A stretch of DNA of 40,875 nucleotides from a virus. The notes beneath the pieces were generated by a model that saw only the letters and a program-made list of their open reading frames with translations, was not told where the DNA came from and searched no databases. The stretch is from positions 1 to 40,875 of the IMG/VR virus record IMGVR_UViG_3300025324_000399. One strand, written 5' to 3'. Positions 1 through 4,543 of the stretch are shown one piece after another (within the stretch, counting starts at the first letter, position 1; every line of letters starts with the position of its first letter). A program made the position numbers and the translations under genes.

Positions 1-161
1 CATGTTCTTATCTTTTTTGGGTAACTAATATGTAATCCATATTCTCCGATTTTAAATATTGTACGAGACTCATAAACAGCAACGGGCTTCAATCCTATAC
101 TTCCGTCTCTCTTTACATACGGGTGTGGTATTGTTTGGTACTTCTTTTTTGTGGGTTTCAT
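1..161 (-). CDS. Unknown small protein, 3'-truncated by window edge
   Basis: Fifty-three codons read leftward from an ATG at 161 and run off the left edge with no stop. The visible part is basic at the N-terminus (MKPTKKKYQTIPHPYVKR) and then has the look of a small beta-rich protein (VAVYESRTIFKIGEYGLHIS). Its ATG overlaps the TGA of the upstream Ala-rich gene in an ATGA arrangement, the same coupling used by the two genes above it, which is the main support for its being real. I do not recognise a family. It is the last visible member of the leftward chain 1422 to 1. Confidence 0.6.
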   Translation of the reverse strand, partial: MKPTKKKYQTIPHPYVKRDGSIGLKPVAVYESRTIFKIGEYGLHISYPKKIRT

Positions 162-793
162 GTTGTGCTTTTCAATAAACTTAATAACTTCCTTCCCATT
201 TTCTTATACTGATCTGCCTCTGCTGCTGCCTCTGCTGCTGCCTCTGCTGCTGCCCCTGCTGCTGCCCATGCTGCCCCTGCTGCCCCTGCTGCTGCCCATG
301 CTGCTGCCCTTGCTGCCTCTGCTGCTGCCCATGCTGCTGAATCCCACTCGCCATCCGATACTACGCCCCCTTTTATTATTCTCTCGTAGAGCTTTCTTAC
401 TTGATGCAAAGAAGCCAAAACGTCAGGATAACCTTTTGCATATTTTTCTAAATCCTTCATGAGCCACACCATAAACTTCGGTGTAACTTTAGATAAATCG
501 GCTCCTACAGGGATAACTTGCAAGAACTCAACGGCAAACTTCTTAGCATTCCCATTTGACAACCCCTCAAAAATTCTATCTTCTAAATAAGCTACCGTTT
601 CGGGTATTCCTAGTTCACTTTCGTATCGTTTGTGAGGGGCGGATGAGTGGACAGCACACCCTGTTGCACATCCTTTCCCATTTTTCCAATAGCGCCCTTG
701 GATAATTTGATCTGCCTTAGCATGAACCAATACCCGCTTAACGTATTTGTCCTTAATGGATTTTCTATTCCAAAAAGCTGTCATCTTCTTCAT
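158..793 (-). CDS. Phage protein with Ala/Trp-rich low-complexity tract
   Basis: About 211 residues. The N-terminal 140 residues are a mixed, probably globular region (YWKNGKGCATGCAVHS early, then KYAKGYPDVLASLHQVRKLYERI). Residues roughly 150-195 form a run of Ala with Trp, Glu, Gly and Arg (AAWAAAGAAGAAWAAAGAAA type), ending in a charged helix DQYKKMGRKLLSLL. Proteins with this Ala/Trp/Glu tract are commonly annotated as hypothetical proteins in phages; the function is unknown to me. I chose the ATG at 793 over the one at 805 because 793 makes an ATGA overlap with the stop of the upstream helix-turn-helix gene; neither has a clear Shine-Dalgarno site. The tract is encoded by GCN repeats, seen on the + strand as a Leu/Pro-coding shadow. 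Confidence 0.75.
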   Translation of the reverse strand: MKKMTAFWNRKSIKDKYVKRVLVHAKADQIIQGRYWKNGKGCATGCAVHSSAPHKRYESELGIPETVAYLEDRIFEGLSNGNAKKFAVEFLQVIPVGADLSKVTPKFMVWLMKDLEKYAKGYPDVLASLHQVRKLYERIIKGGVVSDGEWDSAAWAAAEAARAAAWAAAGAAGAAWAAAGAAAEAAAEAAAEADQYKKMGRKLLSLLKSTT

Positions 794-948
794 ATTTGTT
801 TCCATGTTAGATTGTTGATAATGTTGTAAATTAGTGTCTGCGATACACTAAATCTCTTTGCGATTGTAGGATAACCGACCACTCCTTTTATGAAGCGTTC
901 AAAACCTTTCCCAATTTTTATGGCTTGTCTTTTAGCGTTTTCCGTCAT
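790..948 (-). CDS. Small helix-turn-helix DNA-binding protein
   Basis: Fifty-two residues starting MTENAKRQAIKIGKGFERF. The C-terminal half reads GYPTIAKRFSVSQTLIYNII then NNLTWK, a good helix-turn-helix: helix 2 PTIAKRF, turn SVS, recognition helix QTLIYNIINN, with the trailing NLTWK reminiscent of the HTH found at the end of many HNH endonucleases. It may be a small transcription regulator or a free-standing piece of a homing-endonuclease DNA-binding domain. ATG at 948 overlaps the stop of the Cys-containing gene upstream (ATGA), and its own TGA overlaps the ATG of the Ala-rich gene, so translation of the three is probably coupled. Which operator it binds, if any, is unknown. Confidence 0.7.
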   Translation of the reverse strand: MTENAKRQAIKIGKGFERFIKGVVGYPTIAKRFSVSQTLIYNIINNLTWKQI

Positions 949-1043
949 AGGTCTTTAGTTTCATAACAATCATCTTTTGCACAGATCTTTACTAATCCAC
1001 AAGAACACTTAACCCAACGATGACTTTTCTTTTTGGTTTTCAT
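945..1043 (-). CDS. Tiny four-cysteine protein, possible zinc-binding knuckle
   Basis: Thirty-two residues: basic start (MKTKKKSHRWVK) followed by C-x-C-x5-C-x4-C (Cys13, 15, 21, 26) and an acidic tail. The four cysteines in 14 residues suggest a minimal zinc site, though no named family is recognised. Its TGA overlaps the ATG of the helix-turn-helix gene at 948. No strong Shine-Dalgarno is seen upstream. Support comes from the ATGA chain and the patterned cysteines; it is short enough that chance cannot be excluded. Confidence 0.5.
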   Translation of the reverse strand: MKTKKKSHRWVKCSCGLVKICAKDDCYETKDL

Positions 1044-1059
1044 AGTTCAACGTCTTTCT

Positions 1060-1422
1060 TTAATGTTCTTTAATTTTTGGCTTTCCATTACACCATGTAC
1101 CGTCTATAAGTTTATGCGAGTAGAAATACCCATATTGTCCTTCCTTCCCAGTCATTGTCATTCCCTCATGCTCAGGTAAAGGACAGGGTTTGGTATTAGT
1201 ATCTTCTATTATCGGGGGATTCGCTTTATTCTCGTCGGACTTAAAAGTCTTGTCTAATCGTACGGCTTCTTTCACAAGATCCGCCTTCCAATCTAGTGCC
1301 TCATCAACCTCGGCCCAAGCCTCCTTAAAAGGAACCTTGTCGTCAAAATCAAACTCTACTGAGATTTTCTCGTTGGCATAATCGCCAGTGGGGATTAGCA
1401 CCTCACGCTTATATTTCCTCAT
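1060..1422 (-). CDS. Unknown 120-aa protein, first gene of a leftward transcript
   Basis: Starts MRKYKREVLIPTGDYANEKI and continues with an acidic beta-like segment (SVEFDFDDKVPFKEAWAEVDEALDW) and a C-terminal part with two cysteines (KPCPLPEHEG, GTWCNGKPK). The middle/C-terminal phrase MTMTGKEGQYGYFYSHKLIDGTWCNGK resembles short zinc- or DNA-associated phage proteins, but I do not assign a family. An in-frame ATG at 1464 exists; I chose 1422 because a TTGACA-N17-TACCAT promoter on the minus strand ends 7 nt before it, so the mRNA would begin at or next to this ATG and the 1464 codon would lie upstream of transcription. Confidence 0.65.
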   Translation of the reverse strand: MRKYKREVLIPTGDYANEKISVEFDFDDKVPFKEAWAEVDEALDWKADLVKEAVRLDKTFKSDENKANPPIIEDTNTKPCPLPEHEGMTMTGKEGQYGYFYSHKLIDGTWCNGKPKIKEH

Positions 1423-1429
1423 ACTAGCT

Positions 1430-1458
1430 ATGGTAGTGGATACAATCGTACTTGTCAA
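1430..1458 (-). promoter_or_regulatory. Leaderless-type promoter TTGACA-N17-TACCAT
   Basis: On the minus strand TTGACA (1458-1453) is followed after 17 nt by TACCAT (1435-1430), and the ATG of the 120-aa gene follows 7 nt later at 1422. The -35 lies inside the 16-bp element GTACTTGTCAAGTGCA (1448-1463) that recurs at 3090-3105 and, inverted, at 13367-13382. The same -35/-10 words recur ahead of 9012, 11479 and 12496. Confidence 0.75.
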
Positions 1459-1463
1459 GTGCA
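1448..1463. repeat. 16-bp near-palindromic promoter element, copy 1
   Basis: GTACTTGTCAAGTGCA with core inverted repeat ACTTG-T-CAAGT. Identical to 3090-3105 and the reverse complement of 13367-13382; an 11-bp part (TTGACAAGTAC) is at 8977-8987. Every copy overlaps a -35 hexamer, so it may be an operator or activator site as well as a -35. Confidence 0.7.
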
Positions 1464-1506
1464 TTTTATTTATATATGTACTATTAGGTGGAAATTTCTC
1501 TCCCTA

Positions 1507-1536
1507 TTGACTTTTACTTTGCAATATGTTTATACT
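1507..1536 (+). promoter_or_regulatory. Rightward promoter TTGACT-N18-TATACT
   Basis: TTGACT at 1507-1512 and TATACT at 1531-1536, 18 nt apart. Unlike most promoters in this window it lies about 135 nt ahead of the next plausible gene, leaving a leader with several inverted repeats. Confidence 0.65.
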
Positions 1537-1539
1537 TTA

Positions 1540-1673
1540 CTTACGTCCACTTAAAGTGGCACTCCTACGGTAAGAGGAGTAAAATGAATTAGCATAAGTC
1601 CGTTTTCGCATCGGTGAGTAAGCACTTACCGAAGTTGCTAGTTCAACTTGCCGAGGTGAAAGCGGATTTTTTT
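1540..1673 (+). ncRNA. Hairpin-rich leader or small RNA
   Basis: Downstream of the promoter at 1507 are four inverted repeats in 103 nt: CCACTT/AAGTGG around 1547-1559; ACTCCT (1561-1566) with AGGAGT (1575-1580); CGGTGAGT (1612-1619) with ACTTACCG (1624-1631), loop AAGC; and AAGTTG (1632-1637) with CAACTT (1644-1649). The second hairpin pairs a good Shine-Dalgarno (GAGGAG) that precedes a two-codon ORF, ATG AAT TAG at 1584-1592. The region ends in seven T residues (1667-1673) immediately before ATG 1674. It could be an attenuator-type 5' leader for the 62-aa gene or an independent small RNA. No known riboswitch or ncRNA family is recognised. Confidence 0.4.
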
Positions 1674-1862
1674 ATGTCTGAAAAACTTTACGAGATACAA
1701 TTAACAGAGGACGATTTTGATACATTGCTACTAGCACTTCGTTATTGTGAACTTCATCATGTAGGTAAAAATGCTTACGGAAAAGAGATCGATTACAAAC
1801 CTTCCTTCCATAAACTTTTGAATATTATCTCTATGAAGTTGAAACAGTTGTCGTTTTTTTAA
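1674..1862 (+). CDS. Unknown small protein (62 aa)
   Basis: Reads MSEKLYEIQLTEDDFDTLLL then a helix-rich stretch with YG-KEIDYKPSFHKLLNIISMKLKQL. The opening IQLTEDDFDTLLLALRYCE pattern is common in small phage proteins of unknown function. A GTG at 1614 would add 20 residues, but that codon lies in a stable hairpin and has no ribosome site; ATG 1674 has only a distant GAGGTG (1653-1658), so neither start is firmly decided. It is the only rightward gene among leftward ones and sits behind its own promoter. Confidence 0.55.
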   Translation: MSEKLYEIQLTEDDFDTLLLALRYCELHHVGKNAYGKEIDYKPSFHKLLNIISMKLKQLSFF

Positions 1863-1944
1863 GTAGACCCCTTGCCAAGTCCTTTGGTACAAACTAGGAC
1901 GTATGGGGAGTTTCCGGGGAAAAAAAAGAATCTTTAGATCTACG

Positions 1945-1961
1945 ATTGCCCGAAGGGCAAT
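1945..1961. terminator. Hairpin between convergent genes, probable terminator
   Basis: ATTGCCC (1945-1951), loop GAA, GGGCAAT (1955-1961): a perfect 7-bp stem in the gap between a rightward gene ending at 1862 and a leftward gene ending at 2010. No immediate U-run follows on either strand; on the minus strand eight T residues come about 18 nt later. Position favours a bidirectional terminator. Confidence 0.55.
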
Positions 1962-2009
1962 AAAGAATATGGATACTTTATGGTCAAAAACTATTAGCAG
2001 TCTAATCCA

Positions 2010-2393
2010 TTATTTGATAATTCCGATCTTTTTTGCAATCTCCAACATTCGCCTTTTATGTTTAGCATACTCGTCGGAACTAATTGTATTCTCCCTTGCC
2101 TCACGTTCCTTTCGTTCTCGTCGTAAACGTATATCGGGCAACAAATCACGGCACCAGAACACCATAGGCTCATTGGGGTTTTTGTAAAATCGGTTTTTTT
2201 TAACAGCTTCTTTCATCCATTGCTTATATGTTGGATAGGTAGACAGACCAAACGGAGTATAGACTATCATCTTCAACTTATCCTTTTTGGCAATTTTAAT
2301 CCACCTGTCCCATATACCAAAATGACTATCGTAAATAGGCTTTTGTAGATGAAAGATTATAGCCGTTTTTGTTATTATTGGTTTATACTGCAT
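2010..2393 (-). CDS. Unknown 127-aa basic protein
   Basis: From ATG 2393 the protein begins MQYKPIITKTAIIFHLQKPI and continues with YDSHFGIWDRWIKIAKKDKL, a Tyr/Pro-rich stretch (YTPFGLSTYPTYKQW), and a highly charged C-terminus (RLRRERKEREARENTISSDE then KHKRRMLEIAKKIG), probably a long helix. The reading frame is open further upstream, but that part overlaps the preceding gene; ATG 2393 overlaps the previous stop by 11 nt, matching the compact leftward chain. No family recognised; the basic helix suggests nucleic-acid or protein contact, which is only an inference. Confidence 0.6.
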   Translation of the reverse strand: MQYKPIITKTAIIFHLQKPIYDSHFGIWDRWIKIAKKDKLKMIVYTPFGLSTYPTYKQWMKEAVKKNRFYKNPNEPMVFWCRDLLPDIRLRRERKEREARENTISSDEYAKHKRRMLEIAKKIGIIK

Positions 2394-2571
2394 GGCTGGG
2401 ATGATCGCAATGCCCGGATGGATCATTGAATAGCTTACAATCGTAATCGTCGTAATCGTTAAGTAGCCCAGTTGTGTCCTTGTCGTATATCGTCGTACCC
2501 TCATAGTGTACGCCCAGCTTATTTAACTGGTTCTTCACAACAGTCAGCACTTCTTCGTTTGCTTTATTCAT
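2383..2571 (-). CDS. Unknown 62-aa acidic protein
   Basis: MNKANEEVLTVVKNQLNKLG followed by an acidic region (YDKDTTGLLNDYDDYDCKLF) and a short Cys/His tail (SGHCDHPSHAV). A TTG six bases upstream is also in frame, but ATG 2571 overlaps the preceding stop (TAA 2566-2564) and is preferred. Third gene of the leftward chain starting at 2959. The tail C-x-H-x4-H with the earlier Cys could bind a metal; no family is recognised. Confidence 0.55.
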   Translation of the reverse strand: MNKANEEVLTVVKNQLNKLGVHYEGTTIYDKDTTGLLNDYDDYDCKLFNDPSGHCDHPSHAV

Positions 2572-2743
2572 AGTCAATTAAACTTCTAACGTCTTTAACC
2601 TCAACATAATCGTCGCAATCCTTAAATGGCCGTTTTTTCTTTTTTATAATAACCCACGTTTCCCCAACCTTTATGTACTCATCATTCCAGACAGGATCAA
2701 AGGTATAGAGAATTTCTTTTATAAGATCAATTAGTTTTTTCAT
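2564..2743 (-). CDS. Unknown 59-aa protein
   Basis: Starts MKKLIDLIKEILYTFDPVWN and ends KDCDDYVEVKDVRSLIDYE, with a very basic middle (VIIKKKKRPFK). It lies 6 nt after the stop of the gene ending at 2750 and overlaps the next start by 8 nt, so it fits the compact leftward operon. No function is visible. Confidence 0.55.
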   Translation of the reverse strand: MKKLIDLIKEILYTFDPVWNDEYIKVGETWVIIKKKKRPFKDCDDYVEVKDVRSLIDYE

Positions 2744-2749
2744 AGTTTA

Positions 2750-2959
2750 TTACCCAGCGTTAAAACTTCCTAGTAATCTGCGACTATTTTTCCCTGCTTT
2801 TACTTCTCTTACTTGTACGTCTTTTCTTTCGGGAGAGCCGTCAGCCCAGTTACACAAGCTAATAGCTTCTTTTGGACTTTTGGCAATAATAACCCATGCA
2901 ATATACTCGTCATATCCTATTTCGTCTGTTCTGTGAACTAGATATATTTTCATTTTCAT
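2750..2959 (-). CDS. Small conserved-type phage protein ending SFNAG
   Basis: Sixty-nine residues: MKMKIYLVHRTDEIGYDEYI, AWVIIAKSPKEAISLCNWAD, then VQVREVKAGKNSRRLLGSFNAG. The layout (IYLVHR-D-GYDEY, a beta strand plus helix, and a C-terminal LxSFNAG) matches a short hypothetical protein widespread in phages, whose role is not known. ATG 2959 has a good Shine-Dalgarno (AGAGAGGTGAAG) 5-7 nt upstream, so unlike most first genes here it is on a conventional leadered mRNA, driven by the leftward promoter at 3072-3100. It heads the four-gene leftward operon ending at 2010. Confidence 0.7.
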   Translation of the reverse strand: MKMKIYLVHRTDEIGYDEYIAWVIIAKSPKEAISLCNWADGSPERKDVQVREVKAGKNSRRLLGSFNAG

Positions 2960-2984
2960 ATTTCTTCACCTCTCTTTCTTCTAA

Positions 2985-3052
2985 GCTGGGTGATTGATCT
3001 AGTTTTACCTAAAGTCGTTATTCATTAAGTTACTCTCGCTGTAACACCCGGC
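2985..3052 (-). promoter_or_regulatory. Structured leader of leftward operon
   Basis: Between the leftward promoter and the gene at 2959, the ends 2985-2992 (GCTGGGTG) and 3045-3052 (CACCCGGC) are complementary except one position (C-A on the transcribed strand, G-T on the other) and enclose a GTTAC/GTAAC hairpin with a 7-nt loop (3029-3045). This suggests a folded 5' leader about 105 nt long. No riboswitch class is recognised. Confidence 0.35.
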
Positions 3053-3071
3053 TCAATTTATGATTAATTTA

Positions 3072-3100
3072 ATTGTAATGTATAGGTCTGTACTTGTCAA
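3072..3100 (-). promoter_or_regulatory. Leftward promoter TTGACA-N17-TACAAT
   Basis: On the minus strand TTGACA (3100-3095) and TACAAT (3077-3072) are 17 nt apart, a near-consensus promoter firing toward the four-gene operon that starts at 2959. It shares its -35 bases with the rightward promoter on the opposite strand, through the near-palindrome at 3090-3105. Confidence 0.75.
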
Positions 3101-3105
3101 GTGCA
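3090..3105. repeat. 16-bp near-palindromic promoter element, copy 2
   Basis: GTACTTGTCAAGTGCA, identical to 1448-1463 and inverted relative to 13367-13382. Here it supplies the -35 of both divergent promoters. The following A/T-rich segment ending ACTATAATAG also resembles the sequence after copy 1, so the whole promoter region appears duplicated. Confidence 0.75.
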
Positions 3106-3128
3106 AATCACATTATATATACTATAAT
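3094..3128 (+). promoter_or_regulatory. Rightward leaderless-type promoter for the terminase region
   Basis: TTGTCA (3094-3099) with possible -10 boxes TATACT (3118-3123, spacing 18) and TATAAT (3123-3128). ATG 3135 begins 6 nt after TATAAT and 11 nt after TATACT, and no Shine-Dalgarno is present. Confidence 0.65.
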
Positions 3129-3134
3129 AGAACT

Positions 3135-3620
3135 ATGAGCGATAACGGGAAGAGATTAAATAATGGACTATCAGTTAAAAAAAATGCCTTTGTCAACGAA
3201 GCTCTAAAAGAGATCAAGCAAAGAGGCACGTTCTCCGGAACCCGAATAGTAAAAAAAATATATAAAGTAAAAGACTCAAACAGCGCATCAAGTATTGCGG
3301 CTAGCAACTTGAAGGACCAAAACATCCGGCAGATCATTGAAAAGGCTTTAGAAGTAAACAACATTCAAGTACATGATCTTATTGCGGAACTTGCTCCCAT
3401 TGCCAAAGCTCCCATAAACCCCACAAGAATAACTCCAGAGCTTAAAGTTAAGACCATTACAGAGTTACTCAGACTTACTAATGCTTATCCTACTAATAGT
3501 AAAAGCGAATTAAGCTTGAAGAAAGAGGTAACAACATACTCTTTTGATAAAGCTAAACAAGAGCTAACTAAGCTCAACGAGGAGAATACACTACTTCTTA
3601 AAGAGATTGAAGGCTCATAG
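3135..3620 (+). CDS. Probable terminase small subunit (TerS-like)
   Basis: From ATG 3135 a 161-aa protein MSDNGKRLNNGLSVKKNAFV. Residues about 15-75 read as the N-terminal helical DNA-binding region typical of TerS (EALKEIKQRGTFSGTRIVKK, then SASSIAASNLKDQNIRQIIE KALE), matching the Terminase_2-type pattern of an acquisition helix followed by an N-x-x-I-R-x-x-I-E helix. The C-terminus is a predicted coiled coil (FDKAKQELTKLNEENTLLLK) suited to oligomer formation. TerS would recognise phage DNA and load TerL, encoded from 4521. An upstream ATG at 3060 lies before the promoter and is discarded. Assignment is by pattern and position only. Confidence 0.6.
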   Translation: MSDNGKRLNNGLSVKKNAFVNEALKEIKQRGTFSGTRIVKKIYKVKDSNSASSIAASNLKDQNIRQIIEKALEVNNIQVHDLIAELAPIAKAPINPTRITPELKVKTITELLRLTNAYPTNSKSELSLKKEVTTYSFDKAKQELTKLNEENTLLLKEIEGS

Positions 3621-3627
3621 TACACCC

Positions 3628-3687
3628 TAGAGCATCCTATAGCTCTATTTGAGGCTATTAAGACATCGTAAATGGTTCAATTTACGA
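3628..3687 (+). terminator. Two hairpins after the TerS-like gene
   Basis: TAGAGC (3628-3633) pairs with GCTCTA (3642-3647), followed by TTT; then TCGTAAAT (3666-3673), loop GGTTCA, ATTTACGA (3680-3687), a perfect 8-bp stem. The first starts 8 nt after the stop codon. They probably end or attenuate the first transcript. The rest of the gap to 3856 holds a run of seven C (3720-3726) and a -10 box; no gene is seen. Confidence 0.5.
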
Positions 3688-3843
3688 CGTTGTGATTGAT
3701 TATTGTTGAGTGTATTAGACCCCCCCATACCACCCAAATCTACTTTTAAAAAACAATGACTAGCCCTCTTCCAAATACAGCACAAAAATCCCAGAAGCAG
3801 CAAAAAATTTGAGAATAAGCTATCCAAAATACCTGCTTTGAGG

Positions 3844-3849
3844 TATAAT
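3844..3849 (+). promoter_or_regulatory. TATAAT box 6 nt before ATG 3856
   Basis: A perfect TATAAT lies 6 nt ahead of ATG 3856 with no Shine-Dalgarno. No convincing -35 is visible 16-18 nt upstream, so an activator or phage-modified polymerase may be needed. Confidence 0.5.
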
Positions 3850-3855
3850 AAAAGC

Positions 3856-4041
3856 ATGGGTAGGTTCAAACACAAAACACTGACTAAGCGAAGAGCGATA
3901 ACTGCGGGGGAGCTGGCACTTGCCTTGGGATGCCACCGGCATACCATGCGGCGGAGGATCTTTGAGTACGGGGGACTGGAGATGCGGGATGTTATACAGA
4001 TAGTTCACTTTATAAGGTGGTATACTCTAAAGTATGACTAA
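3856..4041 (+). CDS. Small helix-turn-helix protein upstream of terL
   Basis: Sixty-one residues, MGRFKHKTLTKRRAITAGEL followed by ALALGCHRHTMRRRIFEYGG and a hydrophobic end (MRDVIQIVHFIRWYTLKYD). ITAGELALALGCHRHTMRRRI is a clear helix-turn-helix of excisionase/MerR-like type. Being just before the terminase gene it may be a second packaging-site binding protein or a late regulator; the TerS-like candidate at 3135 makes the roles ambiguous. A TTG 18 nt upstream is in frame but overlaps the -10 box, so ATG 3856 was chosen. The stop overlaps the next gene's start by 8 nt. Confidence 0.65.
   Translation: MGRFKHKTLTKRRAITAGELALALGCHRHTMRRRIFEYGGLEMRDVIQIVHFIRWYTLKYD
4021..4026 (+). promoter_or_regulatory. 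TATACT box 7 nt before ATG 4034
   Basis: TATACT inside the end of the preceding gene, followed by CTAAAGT and ATG 4034. Same geometry as the box at 6012 before the portal gene. No -35 is evident. Confidence 0.45.
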
Positions 4042-4543
4042 GTTGGCAAGGGAGGAGGAGTTGAAAAAAAAGCGGGGGGAGGAGGAGTATCTCCTGTCCC
4101 AGCTCGGGCAGGAGAGTGAGCGCAAGGCTGCGCCATTGGTCCAAGAACACGCCAAGGGGGAAGCCAAGAAGGAGCAGATCGTAATAGATAAAACCCATGA
4201 AACCCTGTTTGAGTTAAGTAAAAAGAAACGCTCTGAGTATTCAAGGGAGCTGTTGCGGGTGTTTTGGCGGTTTATCGAAGATGAAGGATTGCCTCCTACG
4301 GTTGGGGTTACCGCCTACTTTGACAAGAAGGGAATCGTAGTGGGGATAACAGGAACGGATCTTACGGGGGCGTTTAAGATTAGTGGGTATCCGAAGTTTG
4401 ATACCCATGCTGCCAAGATTATGGCTGTAACCGTAGGCAACACGGTAGCTCGGATGATGGGGCACTTTAGAACCACAGATAGCGGGATAGAGTTGGTGGA
4501 CGAGACTGAGTTGAAACTGTATGTTAGACCAAAAGATAATTAA
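4034..4543 (+). CDS. Unknown protein preceding large terminase (169 aa)
   Basis: N-terminal third is charged and probably coiled coil (REEELKKKRGEEEYLLSQLG, then HAKGEAKKEQIV). The remainder reads as a compact domain: SKKKRSEYSRELLRVFWRFI, EDEGLPPTVGVTAYFDKKGI, then VVGITGTDLTGAFKISGYPK. The gene overlaps the next start by 23 nt, so it is co-translated with terL. I do not recognise the fold; a packaging accessory role is suggested only by position. Confidence 0.6.
   Translation: MTKLAREEELKKKRGEEEYLLSQLGQESERKAAPLVQEHAKGEAKKEQIVIDKTHETLFELSKKKRSEYSRELLRVFWRFIEDEGLPPTVGVTAYFDKKGIVVGITGTDLTGAFKISGYPKFDTHAAKIMAVTVGNTVARMMGHFRTTDSGIELVDETELKLYVRPKDN

Noticed and set aside
151-462. Leu/Pro-rich plus-strand ORF
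   Set aside because: Shadow of the Ala-rich GCN repeat of the leftward gene at 158-793.
1614-1673. GTG start at 1614 for the 62-aa gene
   Set aside because: The codon lies inside a stable hairpin and has no ribosome site, though the frame is open; ATG 1674 is preferred with low certainty.
2985-3052. Possible tRNA on the plus strand
   Set aside because: The 7-bp end stem and a 5-bp/7-nt arm directly before it resemble a tRNA, but the T-loop TCTCGCT lacks the conserved TTC, there is no anticodon arm, and the promoter there points the other way.
3060-3134. N-terminal extension of the TerS-like gene to ATG 3060
   Set aside because: The ATG lies upstream of both rightward and leftward promoter elements; the extension reads as translated promoter DNA.
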